From: Streptomyces sp. FIT100
GTDB taxonomy: Bacteria; Actinomycetota; Actinomycetes; Streptomycetales; Streptomycetaceae
Assembly: GCF_024584805.1 (NCBI RefSeq)
Contig: NZ_CP075715.1
Span: forward strand, 372,001 to 436,000
DNA: 64,000 nucleotides
Direction: 5' to 3'
Notes under the pieces: model-generated
What the model saw: only the letters and a program-made list of their open reading frames with translations
Database searches by the model: none
What the model was told of the DNA's origin: nothing
Position numbers and translations under genes: made by a program
Shown here: piece by piece, positions 15,717 to 23,377 of the stretch
How the letters are laid out: each line of letters begins with the position of its first letter
Position numbering within the stretch: the first letter of the stretch is position 1

Positions 15717-16949
15717 GTGTCCCCTGTGAATACGTTCGTGATCGTCGGAGGCGGACTGGCCGCGGGCAAGGCGGCGGAGGCGCTGAGGGAGCACGGCCAC
15801 AGCGGGCCGGTCCTGATCATCGCCGACGAGCGGGAGCGGCCCTACGTCCGGCCGCCGCTGTCCAAGGGCTACCTGCTGGGCAAGGAGGAGCGCGACTCGA
15901 TCTACGTGCACCCCGAGGACTGGTACACGGAGAACGGAGTCGAACTTCTCCTGGGCACGAGCGTGAAGGCCCTCGACGCACGGGCCAAGGAGGTGGAGCT
16001 GGACGACGGGCGTCGTGTCCCCTACGCCAGGCTCCTCCTCGCGACCGGTTCGTCCCCGCGCCGTCTGTCGGTCCCCGGGGCCGAGCTCGAGAATGTTCTG
16101 TACCTGCGGCGCGTGGGGGACAGTGAACGGCTCAAGGGCGCGTTCACCAAGGGGGCCAGGATCGTCGTGATCGGCGGCGGCTGGATCGGGCTCGAGACCG
16201 CCGCGGCCGCCCGGATCGCCGGGGCGGAAGTGACCGTGCTCGAGCACGGTGAGTTGCCGCTGCTGAAGGTGCTCGGGCGGGAAGCGGCCGAGGTGTTCGC
16301 CGGCCTCCACAAGGACCATGGCGTGGACCTGCGTCCTCGGGTGCAGGTCGCACGCATCACCGGAACCGGCGGCCGCGTGGACGGGGTGCAGCTCGCCGAC
16401 GGCAGCCGCCTGGACGCGGACGCCGTGGTCGTGGGCGTCGGCATCACGCCCAATGACCAGCTCGCGCAGGAAGCGGGCCTGGACGTGCGGAACGGCATCG
16501 TCACCGACGAGCACCTGCGGGCGTCAGCGGCCGACGTGTACGCCGCCGGCGACGTCGCCAACGCCTACCATCCGCTGCTCGGCGAACACATCCGTGTGGA
16601 GCACTGGGCCAACGCGCTGCACCAGCCACGGACCGCCGCGCTGAGCATGCTCGGCGAGGACGCCGTCTACGACAGGCTGCCGTACTTCTACACGGATCAG
16701 TACGACCTCGGCATGGAGTACACGGGTTACGCACAGCCGGGCGGCTACGACCGTGTCGTCTTCCGCGGGGATGTCGCCGGACGGGAGTTCATCGCCTTCT
16801 GGATGTCGGGAAACCGCGTGGTCGCGGGGATGAACGTCAATGTCTGGGACGTCGTCGACTCGATCCGATCCTTGATCCTTTCCGGTTCGGACATCGACGA
16901 CGCCCGCCTCTCCGATCCCGGTGTCCCCCTGGACGGACTCCTCCCCTGA
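15717..16949 (+). CDS. Ferredoxin-reductase-like FAD-dependent oxidoreductase
   Basis: 410-residue flavoprotein of the BphA4/rhodocoxin-reductase type: FVIVGGGLAAGKAAEAL (FAD), ERPYVRPPLSKGYL, IVVIGGGWIGLETAAAARIA (NADH), DVYAAGDVAN (FAD), and a C-terminal domain ending with GSDIDDARLSDPGVPLDGLL. Such enzymes pass electrons from NAD(P)H to a ferredoxin, but no ferredoxin or oxygenase gene is adjacent. GTG at 15717 is preferred because AGGA lies 6-9 nt upstream; ATG at 15705 is in frame but has no ribosome site. Presumably cotranscribed with the OsmC gene from the ECF41-type promoter at 15027, since none is seen directly before it. Confidence 0.85.
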   Translation: MSPVNTFVIVGGGLAAGKAAEALREHGHSGPVLIIADERERPYVRPPLSKGYLLGKEERDSIYVHPEDWYTENGVELLLGTSVKALDARAKEVELDDGRRVPYARLLLATGSSPRRLSVPGAELENVLYLRRVGDSERLKGAFTKGARIVVIGGGWIGLETAAAARIAGAEVTVLEHGELPLLKVLGREAAEVFAGLHKDHGVDLRPRVQVARITGTGGRVDGVQLADGSRLDADAVVVGVGITPNDQLAQEAGLDVRNGIVTDEHLRASAADVYAAGDVANAYHPLLGEHIRVEHWANALHQPRTAALSMLGEDAVYDRLPYFYTDQYDLGMEYTGYAQPGGYDRVVFRGDVAGREFIAFWMSGNRVVAGMNVNVWDVVDSIRSLILSGSDIDDARLSDPGVPLDGLLP

Positions 16950-17019
16950 GACGGGAGGCCTGCGGTATCAGTGTCACACCGTCGCAGTGGCCCAGGACGC
17001 CGATGTCACAGTGTCGTGG

Positions 17020-17046
17020 TGTCACAAACACCCCGAGCGCCTGGTC
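17020..17046 (+). promoter_or_regulatory. ECF41-type promoter TGTCACA-N16-GGTC with two extra upstream TGTCACA copies
   Basis: TGTCACA 17020-17026, 16 nt, GGTC 17043-17046, 34 nt before the GTG at 17081. Two further TGTCACA heptamers begin at 16972 and 17004, i.e. 48 and 16 bp upstream, but lack a matching NGTC. Confidence 0.75.
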
Positions 17047-17080
17047 GTACTCCATGACGACCACGTCGATCGGAGTAATC

Positions 17081-18811
17081 GTGGCAATCACCGAACAACG
17101 TCTTTCCACCATGGTGCTGGTGATCGGCACCGGCGGCGCCGGCCTGCGGGCGGCGATCGAGCTGGCCGAGGCCGGCGTCGATGTCCTCGCCGTCGGCAAG
17201 CGCCCCAGGGAGGACGCCCACACGGCACTCGCCGCCGGGGGAATCAATGCGGCCCTGGCCACGATGGATCCCGAGGACAGCTGGCAGCAGCACGCCGCCG
17301 ACACGCTCAAGGAGAGCTACCTGCTCGCCGACCCCCGCACCGCCGAGATCGTCACGCGGGGCGCTGCTCTGGGCATCGACGATCTGGAGCGCTACGGCAT
17401 GGCCTTCGCCAGGGAGGAGGACGGCCGTATCTCCCAGCGGTTCTTCGGCGCGCACAAGTTCCGGCGCACCGCCTTCGCCGGCGACTACACCGGACTGGAG
17501 ATCCAGCGCGCGCTCATAGGGCGCGCGGACCAGCTCGGCATTCCCGTGCTCGACGGCATCTACATCACCCGGCTTCTGGTCCACGACGGTGCCGTGTTCG
17601 GGGCGTACGGCTTCGACGTCACGAACGGGAAGCGCTACCTCATCCACGCCGACGCCGTCATCCTGGCGGCCGGCGGCCACACCCGCATCTGGCGGCGTAC
17701 CTCGTCACGACGCGACGAGAACACCGGTGACTCGTTCCGGCTGGCCGTCGAGGCGGGGGCCCGTCTGCGCGACCCGGAGCTGGTCCAGTTCCACCCCTCC
17801 GGAATCATCGAGCCGGAGAACGCGGCCGGCACCCTCGTCAGCGAAGCCGCACGTGGGGAGGGCGGCATCCTGCGCAACGGGCTCGGTGAACGTTTCATGG
17901 ACCGCTACGACCCCGAGCGCATGGAACTCTCCACCCGCGACCGTGTGGCCCTGGCCTCCTACACGGAGATCAAGGAGGGGCGAGGCACGCCCAACGGCGC
18001 CGTGTGGCTCGATGTCTCGCACCTCCCCCGGCAGACGATCATGTCCCGGCTCCCCCGGGTCTACCAGACGCTCCTGGACCTGCAGATGCTGGACATCACC
18101 CGCGAGCCGATCGAGGTCGCCCCCACTGCGCACTACTCGATGGGCGGGGTCTGGGTCCGGCCCGAGGACCACAGCACCGACGTCCGCGGCCTCTACGCCA
18201 TCGGGGAGGCGTCGAGCGGGCTGCACGGGGCCAACCGCCTCGGCGGCAACAGCCTCATCGAGCTGCTGGTCTACGGCCGTGTCACGGGACAGGCGGCGGC
18301 CGCCTACTCGGAGTCGCTGACCGCACAGCCGCGGTCGGCATCGGCGGTGGCCGAGGCCCGTGCGGAGGTCGACGGTCTGCTCGCCGCGGACGGGCCGGAG
18401 AACGTACGCGCACTGCAGCGAGCCATTCGCAACACGATGACCGAGCACGCGGGCGTGGTGCGCGACGAGGAAGGGCTGCGCGCCGGGCTGGCCGAACTCG
18501 ACGCGATCGAGAAGCGGATGGACGACGTCGGCGTCCATCCCGACATCGCCGGCTACCAGGACCTCGCCCATGCCTTCGACCTCAAGTCCGCGGCTCTGGC
18601 CGCCCGGGCGACGCTCGAAGCGGCACTCGAGCGCCGTGAGAGCCGCGGCTGCCACAACCGCAGCGACTACCCGGACATGGACCCCGCACTGCAGGTCAAC
18701 CTCGTGTGGTCCCCCGGCACGGGAGTCAGCCGAGAGAGCATTCCTCCCGTCCCGGACGAGATCTCGTCGCTGATGGAAGAGGTCTCGACCGAAGGAAAGC
18801 TCGCCGAGTAG
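17081..18811 (+). CDS. Orphan fumarate reductase/succinate dehydrogenase-like flavoprotein
   Basis: 576-residue member of the SdhA/FrdA/L-aspartate-oxidase family. The FAD dinucleotide fold VLVIGTGGAGLRAAIELAEAG is at the N-terminus. ELVQFHPSGI, EAARGEGGILRNGLGERFM and TAHYSMGGVWVRPEDHSTD match the active-site segments with the conserved His and Arg residues, and EASSGLHGANRLGGNSLIEL the FAD-binding C-terminal part. The helical C-terminal domain is present. GTG 17081 follows GGAG; a longer frame from ATG 17003 would contain the promoter. No iron-sulphur or membrane-anchor subunit gene is nearby, so it may be a soluble oxidase/reductase. Controlled by an ECF41-type promoter. Confidence 0.85.
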   Translation: MAITEQRLSTMVLVIGTGGAGLRAAIELAEAGVDVLAVGKRPREDAHTALAAGGINAALATMDPEDSWQQHAADTLKESYLLADPRTAEIVTRGAALGIDDLERYGMAFAREEDGRISQRFFGAHKFRRTAFAGDYTGLEIQRALIGRADQLGIPVLDGIYITRLLVHDGAVFGAYGFDVTNGKRYLIHADAVILAAGGHTRIWRRTSSRRDENTGDSFRLAVEAGARLRDPELVQFHPSGIIEPENAAGTLVSEAARGEGGILRNGLGERFMDRYDPERMELSTRDRVALASYTEIKEGRGTPNGAVWLDVSHLPRQTIMSRLPRVYQTLLDLQMLDITREPIEVAPTAHYSMGGVWVRPEDHSTDVRGLYAIGEASSGLHGANRLGGNSLIELLVYGRVTGQAAAAYSESLTAQPRSASAVAEARAEVDGLLAADGPENVRALQRAIRNTMTEHAGVVRDEEGLRAGLAELDAIEKRMDDVGVHPDIAGYQDLAHAFDLKSAALAARATLEAALERRESRGCHNRSDYPDMDPALQVNLVWSPGTGVSRESIPPVPDEISSLMEEVSTEGKLAE

Positions 18812-18887
18812 TCGGCCGGCTTCGCCTTCCGGCACAGCCGGCCTGGCCTGCCGAGGAGGATCTCGCATCCACCCCGCCCGGGCGCCC

Positions 18888-18914
18888 TGTCACAAACACG
18901 GTCACGGCCCGGTC
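18888..18914 (+). promoter_or_regulatory. ECF41-type promoter TGTCACA-N16-GGTC
   Basis: TGTCACA 18888-18894, 16 nt, GGTC 18911-18914, 51 nt before the ATG at 18966. The first twelve bases TGTCACAAACAC are identical to those of the promoter at 17020. Confidence 0.78.
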
Positions 18915-18965
18915 TTTCGTAAGAGGAAGACAACTCAAGGAAGAACCTCCGAAAGGATCCTGATC

Positions 18966-19712
18966 ATGAAGGTTGTAGTGATCGGCGGAACCGGCCTCAT
19001 CGGCTCGAAGCTGGTCGGCAAGCTCAAGGAGCACGGCCACGAGGCGGTGCCGGCCGCACCCAGCAACGGCGTCGACACACTGACGGGTGAGGGACTGGCG
19101 GAGGTCCTGACGGACGCTTCGGTCGTGGTCGATGTGTCGAACTCCCCCTCGTTCGAGGCCGAAGCCGTCATGGAGTTCTTCCGCACCTCGACCACCAACC
19201 TCCTCAAGGCGGAGGCGGAGGCCGGTGTGGCCCACCATGTCGCGCTCTCCATCGTGGGCACCGAACGGCTTCCGGAGAACGCCTACTTCCGTGCCAAGCT
19301 GGCGCAGGAGGAGCTCATCAAGGCGTCCGGGATTCCGTACTCCATCGTCCACGCCACGCAGTTCTTCGAGTTCGTGAAGGGCATCGCGGACTCGGCGACC
19401 GAGGGCGACACGGTGCGCGTCCCCGTCGCGGGGATCCAGCCCATCCACTCCGACGACGTGGCCGCTGCCGTGTGCCGTGCGGCCGTCGGCATGCCTCTCA
19501 ACGGGATGGCGGAGGTTGCCGGTCCCGACACGTTCCGGTTCGACGACTTCGTACGTACGGGCCTCGCCGCCGAGGACGACCCTCGTACCGTCGTTGCGGA
19601 CCCCCGCGCCCGGTACTTCGGCTCCGAGCTCGAGGAGACCAGCCTCCTTCCCGGCCCCGACGCGCACCTCGCCGAGACCCGCTTCACCGACTGGCTCGCA
19701 CGGCAGCGGTGA
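18966..19712 (+). CDS. NAD(P)-binding NmrA/epimerase-like protein (ECF41 partner)
   Basis: 248-residue atypical short-chain dehydrogenase. The N-terminal MKVVVIGGTGLIGSKLVGKL is a clear NAD(P) motif (GGTGLIG). The middle has HHVALSIVGTERLP and YFRAKLAQEELIKASGIPYSIV, with the Lys of the YxxxK-like site in YFRAK. Proteins of this NmrA/epimerase branch are classic partners of ECF41 sigma factors. The ATG at 18966 follows GAAAGGATCC. A strong hairpin terminator (19719-19758) follows immediately, so it is a single-gene unit under the ECF41-type promoter. Likely an NADP(H)-binding reductase or redox sensor; substrate unknown. Confidence 0.9.
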   Translation: MKVVVIGGTGLIGSKLVGKLKEHGHEAVPAAPSNGVDTLTGEGLAEVLTDASVVVDVSNSPSFEAEAVMEFFRTSTTNLLKAEAEAGVAHHVALSIVGTERLPENAYFRAKLAQEELIKASGIPYSIVHATQFFEFVKGIADSATEGDTVRVPVAGIQPIHSDDVAAAVCRAAVGMPLNGMAEVAGPDTFRFDDFVRTGLAAEDDPRTVVADPRARYFGSELEETSLLPGPDAHLAETRFTDWLARQR

Positions 19713-19718
19713 GTCCTT

Positions 19719-19758
19719 GCGGGGGTGGCCCCGTGCCGTGAGCGACAGCCACCCCCGC
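19719..19758 (+). terminator. 11-bp perfect stem terminator
   Basis: GCGGGGGTGGC at 19719-19729 pairs with GCCACCCCCGC at 19748-19758, starting 7 nt after the stop codon of the epimerase-like gene. Confidence 0.75.
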
Positions 19759-19861
19759 GCTCCGGCCCACAATTCCGGCCCGCAAGCCGGCCCGCGACCC
19801 GATCCGGGTCCCGACCCCGATCCCGATCCCGATGTCCATTGCACGAAGGAGGCGGCTCACG

Positions 19862-20461
19862 ATGTTCAGGAACCGCCGGCACCACACTGTTGCCGGTACC
19901 CGCCCACACAAAGCGCTGTCGGGTCTTTACACCATCGACCCGGTCCACAGCAAGATCGGATTCTCCGTCCGGCACGCCATGATCTCCAACGTGCGGGGGA
20001 AGTTCGACGCTTTCGAAGGGCTGCTGAAACTGGACGGGGCCCGGACCAACCTGTCCGAGGCCTATGTGAGTGTCCAGACCGGCAGTCTGGTCACGGGCAT
20101 CCAGGATCGGGACGCACACCTCACGGGACCCGACTTCTTCGATTCCTCGACGTATCCCCTGATGACCTTCCGCTCCATCGAGTCGACCTTTGTCGGTGAC
20201 GAGGAATTCCGACTGTCCGGGAATCTCAGGATCAAGGATGTCGAACTGCCCATCAGCATCGACCTCGCGTTCGGCGGGGCCGGCCGGGACTCCCTGGGGA
20301 AGAACCGGGTCGGTTTCGAGGGCACAGCCGCCCTGCGGCGCTCCGACTGGGGGCTCAACCGGAACGCGGGCCTGGAAGCAGGGGGCGTTCTCGTCAGCGA
20401 CAAGGTGCAGCTGATCCTCGACATCTCGGCAGTGCAGCTGACCCAGCCCGCCGCCGCCTGA
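19862..20461 (+). CDS. YceI-family lipocalin-like protein
   Basis: 199-residue YceI-family beta-barrel protein. The core begins GLYTIDPVHSKIGFSVRHAM and continues with VRGKFDAFEG, a GTFVGDEEFRL-like strand region and SDWGLNRNAG, all typical. YceI proteins bind isoprenoid quinones or polyisoprenoids and respond to stress. No signal peptide is seen, as in other actinobacterial cytoplasmic members. ATG 19862 lies behind AAGGAGG. The upstream 150 bp contain CCCGAT-rich short repeats (about 19799-19833) and no ECF41-type promoter. A short GACGGG/CCCGTC hairpin follows the stop (20463-20477). Quinone binding would fit the neighbouring NDH-2-like enzyme, which is inference. Confidence 0.85.
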   Translation: MFRNRRHHTVAGTRPHKALSGLYTIDPVHSKIGFSVRHAMISNVRGKFDAFEGLLKLDGARTNLSEAYVSVQTGSLVTGIQDRDAHLTGPDFFDSSTYPLMTFRSIESTFVGDEEFRLSGNLRIKDVELPISIDLAFGGAGRDSLGKNRVGFEGTAALRRSDWGLNRNAGLEAGGVLVSDKVQLILDISAVQLTQPAAA

Positions 20462-20557
20462 CGACGGGACGCCCGTCGGCACGTCAGACCTCCCGTAAGG
20501 GGGCTGGGGCGGCGCCGACCCGGAACTCTTCCGGTCTCTGCCGGAGTAGGACGCGTG

Positions 20558-20797
20558 ATGACCGCAGCATCCGAGAACCGACTCGCTTTCACGGCCACCG
20601 TAGTGGCGCTGACCGCCGAGGCCACCGAGCTCGAGACCCGTGTCATCGAGCTGCGCCAAGCGCTCGCAGAGCTCGACGAGCGGATACGCGCGGTGTCCAA
20701 CGCGCTGCGCCAGGCGGCCCGTTCAGCAGGCCCGTCCGGTGTCCCCCTCGACGAGGAACACGCAGACGCAGGCAGAGGCATAGGTGGAACAAACTGA
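20558..20797 (+). CDS. Small coiled-coil protein, paralogue of the protein at 24584
   Basis: 79-residue hydrophilic protein without recognised domain. Residues 12-50 form an uninterrupted amphipathic helix (LTAEATELETRVIELRQALA then LDERIRAVSNALRQAAR) predicted to be a coiled coil; the tail is disordered. It aligns without gaps over 40 residues to the 61-residue protein at 24584 (RLEARVRTLLAALDTVDARI, AAVSDALRLLRR). An ATG at 20558 follows directly on a GTG at 20555; either could start. The two paralogues flank the TetR/IS/degenerate ECF41 block. Function unknown; a small homo-oligomeric adaptor is conceivable. Confidence 0.65.
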   Translation: MTAASENRLAFTATVVALTAEATELETRVIELRQALAELDERIRAVSNALRQAARSAGPSGVPLDEEHADAGRGIGGTN

Positions 20798-21020
20798 CGC
20801 GGTCCGCGTCTGGGGCGCGGTCATGCGCGAGCCCTTCGACTGCTGAACACGAGCCGGATAGTCACAACCATACGGACGACCTGATCGGTCGCGGCACTCA
20901 CCGCGACCCCACACCACCAGGACGAAGCCGCGCCACCAGCCCCAGGAGGACGCCCGGAAGGGCGCTACAGTCTCCACACCGGAGCGGGAGGAACGCCCGG
21001 CTCCGCCGGACGCAGCGTGG

Positions 21021-21167
21021 GTGGCGCCGAGGTGCACAGATGCGGGTCGCCCACGCCGGCGCGTGCGTGCCGACGCGCAGCGCAGCATCGACACCCTGCT
21101 CACCGCCGCCGCGGAAGTGTTCACCGCCTCCGGCGTGGACGCGCCCGTACGCGAGATCACCGTCTAG
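21021..21167 (+). pseudogene. 5' fragment of a TetR-family regulator, cut by an IS1182-family element
   Basis: Reads TDAGRPRRRVRADAQRSIDT then LLTAAAEVFTASGVDAPVRE and ITV, the usual first helix and the start of the helix-turn-helix of a TetR repressor. The frame then runs into TAG formed by the CTAG at the insertion point. The start is unclear; GTG 21021 is in frame, but the true start may lie a little elsewhere. The other half is at 22877-23152. Confidence 0.8.
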
Positions 21168-22876
21168 AAGGCTGCTGAAAATCTTGGTTGAGGGGCTGCT
21201 CGGCTGTGGGCCGGGCGGCTCTTTCGTTATGCGGTGGCCGGGGTGAGGTGCCAGTTGCCGTTGGCTCGGGTGAGTCCGAGGTTGATCAGTCGGCGGAGGT
21301 TGAGGGCGGCAGCGCGGTGATGGAGCCAGATGTTGTTGGCGATGACGCCCCGGTGCGGGACGCGGCGGTTGCCTTTGGCGACCAGCCAGGCGATGGCGCG
21401 TTCAACTGGTGGCCGCCATCTGCGGTATTCGTCCTGCCAGGCCACATCGGTGGCAGCCTGTGTCCGGGCGGTGGCCAGCAGTTCGTGCTTGGGGTGGACG
21501 TTGAGGGTGCGTCCGGTCTTGGATGTGGTGCAGCGTCCGCGCAGCGGGCAGTCGGTGCAGAGGCGTTTGAATTGGGCGGTGCGGGCACCGTCTGCTTTGA
21601 CCTGTCCGAGGTTGGCGGTGTGGCCGGCCGGGCAGGTCGCGGTGCCGGCCGCTGTGTCGATGTGGAAGTCGTCGATGGTGAAGCCGCCGGGGACGGCCTG
21701 CCGCAGCGGTGGCGGCTTGATCACCAGGGTGTGGCCGTCGGCCTGCAACTGTGCGCGCAGATGGCCGGTGCCGTAGGCGGAATCGCCGAGCACGGTTAAC
21801 TCCTGGCCCTCGTCCTCGTCGGCCAGCAGATCGCAGGCGACAGCGGCCTCGTGGTTGTCGGGGCCGTTGCCGCTGGTGAGGGCAACCGCGGTGAACAGTC
21901 CAGTCTCCGGCTCGACGGACGCATGTCCTTTGAAGCCGTCCTGGTGGCGGGTTCGGTTCTTGTGGATGTGCCGTGCGTCGGGATCGACGGTGGACACCGT
22001 CCGGTCCGCCACCGTGCGCTTCGCGATGCGCCAGCGGCCGTCACGCCCGTCGGAGTCATCGGCCGGCTCCACGTCCTGGCCCGCGACCAGGGCCAGCAAA
22101 CCGACCGCGTTCGCCGCCCTCTCGCCGAGTTCCTGTTCAGGCAGGCGTCCGAGCAGGTTGAGGGCGTCGGCGACCAGCGCGTCGACCAACGCGGCACGCG
22201 CTTGCTCGTCGTCCCAGGCGATCCTCGGCTTGCCCGGGTCGGTGTAATCGTGCGCCGTGCACCACTGCTCCACGGTCTCCCCGCCTCCGGGGACCTCGCG
22301 GATTACCCGGCGGACCGCGGAGATGATCTGGGTAACGGTGTCCTGGGTGGCCACCGCGTCATCGAGCACGGTGGAGTCCAGAGCCCGCCGCTGCTTGCCC
22401 TTGAGCACGCCGGTCGCGGCCACGACCTCTTTGACCTTGGTGAAGATCCGCGTCGGATCGGCCGAGTGACGCAGTCGGCGCCGGAAGTACGTCAGCAGCG
22501 ACGGGTCGAACGCCGTGTCATACAGGCCGAGCCCGCAGGCCGCCTTCCATCGCAGGTCACACCGCAGTTCCTGGACCGTCTCGAAGTCCGACAACCCGTA
22601 CAGACTCTGCAGCACCACGGTCGCGGCCAGCACCTGCGGTGGCAGGCTCGGACGGCCGTTGGGCGAGGGATACATGTCGGCGAACATCCCTGGCTCGAAC
22701 AGCACCTCACGATGCTCGGCCAGGAACGCGAACACAGTCCCCACCGGGATCAACTCCCGGCAGGTCTCCCACACATCCGGCCCGACCATCTCCCCGGCCC
22801 ATTCCCCCTGCATGCCTACAAGACTGGCCCCGACTCCACCGAGCCGGGGCCAGAACACGAGATTTTCAGCAGCCTT
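21168..22876. mobile_element. IS1182-family insertion sequence, 1,709 bp, complete
   Basis: Terminal inverted repeats AAGGCTGCTGAAAATCT (17 bp, perfect) at 21168 and 22876. The element is flanked on both sides by CTAG (21164-21167, 22877-22880), which fits a 4-bp target duplication, although because CTAG is palindromic it could also belong to the ends. One full transposase gene on the minus strand. It splits a TetR-family gene. Confidence 0.92.
21227..22813 (-). CDS. IS1182-family DDE transposase
   Basis: 528-residue transposase that appears intact. N-terminal DUF772-type region: VLFEPGMFADMYPSPNGRPS then LPPQVLAATVVLQSLYGLSD. The catalytic core includes ALDSTVLDDAV (first Asp), LTVLGDSAYGTG (second Asp) and a Glu in RPPVERAIAWLVAK; a zinc-knuckle-like LCTDCPLRGRC lies between. 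The ATG at 22813 is chosen; a GTG at 22858 inside the terminal region would add 15 residues. An uninterrupted frame and perfect ends suggest a recent and possibly active copy. Confidence 0.93.
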   Translation of the reverse strand: MQGEWAGEMVGPDVWETCRELIPVGTVFAFLAEHREVLFEPGMFADMYPSPNGRPSLPPQVLAATVVLQSLYGLSDFETVQELRCDLRWKAACGLGLYDTAFDPSLLTYFRRRLRHSADPTRIFTKVKEVVAATGVLKGKQRRALDSTVLDDAVATQDTVTQIISAVRRVIREVPGGGETVEQWCTAHDYTDPGKPRIAWDDEQARAALVDALVADALNLLGRLPEQELGERAANAVGLLALVAGQDVEPADDSDGRDGRWRIAKRTVADRTVSTVDPDARHIHKNRTRHQDGFKGHASVEPETGLFTAVALTSGNGPDNHEAAVACDLLADEDEGQELTVLGDSAYGTGHLRAQLQADGHTLVIKPPPLRQAVPGGFTIDDFHIDTAAGTATCPAGHTANLGQVKADGARTAQFKRLCTDCPLRGRCTTSKTGRTLNVHPKHELLATARTQAATDVAWQDEYRRWRPPVERAIAWLVAKGNRRVPHRGVIANNIWLHHRAAALNLRRLINLGLTRANGNWHLTPATA

Positions 22877-23152
22877 CTAGGCGGGCGTGGGGGCCGGCAC
22901 CCTCTACCGGCACTTCCCCGCCTACGACAGCCTGCCCGCCTACTTCCAGCAGCGCTACGTGCCCGTCATCGGCACGCTTCTGGATACCGCGGCGAAGGCC
23001 GGCCAGATCCGCTCCGACGTCCAGCCCGACGACCTGCTGCGCGCCGTGGCCAACCTGACGCTGCCGGCACAGGAAAACGACGGCCATACGCAGCGCATGA
23101 TCATCCTGCTCGTCGACGGACTCCGATACGGCGCCCGGACCGGTGCTGCCTG
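22877..23152 (+). pseudogene. 3' fragment of the TetR-family regulator
   Basis: From the right side of the IS the frame continues AGVGAGTLYRHFPAYDSLPA (recognition helix), then YFQQRYVPVIGTLLDTAAKA, QPDDLLRAVANLTLPA and a normal end at GARTGAA. Joined to the left fragment, this restores a TetR protein of about 135-140 residues, shorter than usual (about 190), so an internal stretch may also be missing after SLPAYFQQ. Joining through a single CTAG would leave an in-frame TAG where a Lys or Arg codon is expected. Confidence 0.82.
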
Positions 23153-23229
23153 AGCTACGGCTCGGGCCTCCGCGTGACCGGCGCCGAGCAGCCGGCGTGC
23201 GTGTGACACGCGGGGCGGCGGCGGACTGA

Positions 23230-23256
23230 TGTCACAGGGCCTTCGTCAGCCCGGTC
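23230..23256 (+). promoter_or_regulatory. ECF41-type promoter TGTCACA-N16-GGTC
   Basis: TGTCACA 23230-23236, 16 nt, GGTC 23253-23256. It precedes the degenerate ECF41 gene, whose ATG lies 121 nt downstream. Confidence 0.78.
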
Positions 23257-23273
23257 TCATTAGTAGAACGCGC

Positions 23274-23301
23274 GAAGAAGAAGAAGAAGAAGAAGAAGAA
23301 G
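23274..23301. repeat. (GAA)9 microsatellite in the leader of the degenerate ECF41 gene
   Basis: Nine perfect GAA units followed by G, beginning about 17 nt after the -10 element and ending 76 nt before the ATG. Such a purine-only run is out of character for this GC-rich DNA. Confidence 0.95.
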
Positions 23302-23377
23302 CGGAAGGAACGTCCTGCGGGCCATGCGTCTGCCCAAGTCCTGCCGAAACTTCCATGTAGCGGAGGGAGGGTGCGGT

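Noticed and set aside
16972-17010. Two further ECF41-type promoters
   Set aside because: TGTCACA is present at 16972 and 17004, but the bases 16 nt further are GGAC and AACA, not NGTC.
19799-19833. GATCCC-type short repeats as a regulatory array
   Set aside because: Irregular and imperfect copies (GATCC, GACCCC, GATCCC) typical of GC-rich slippage; too weak for a claim.
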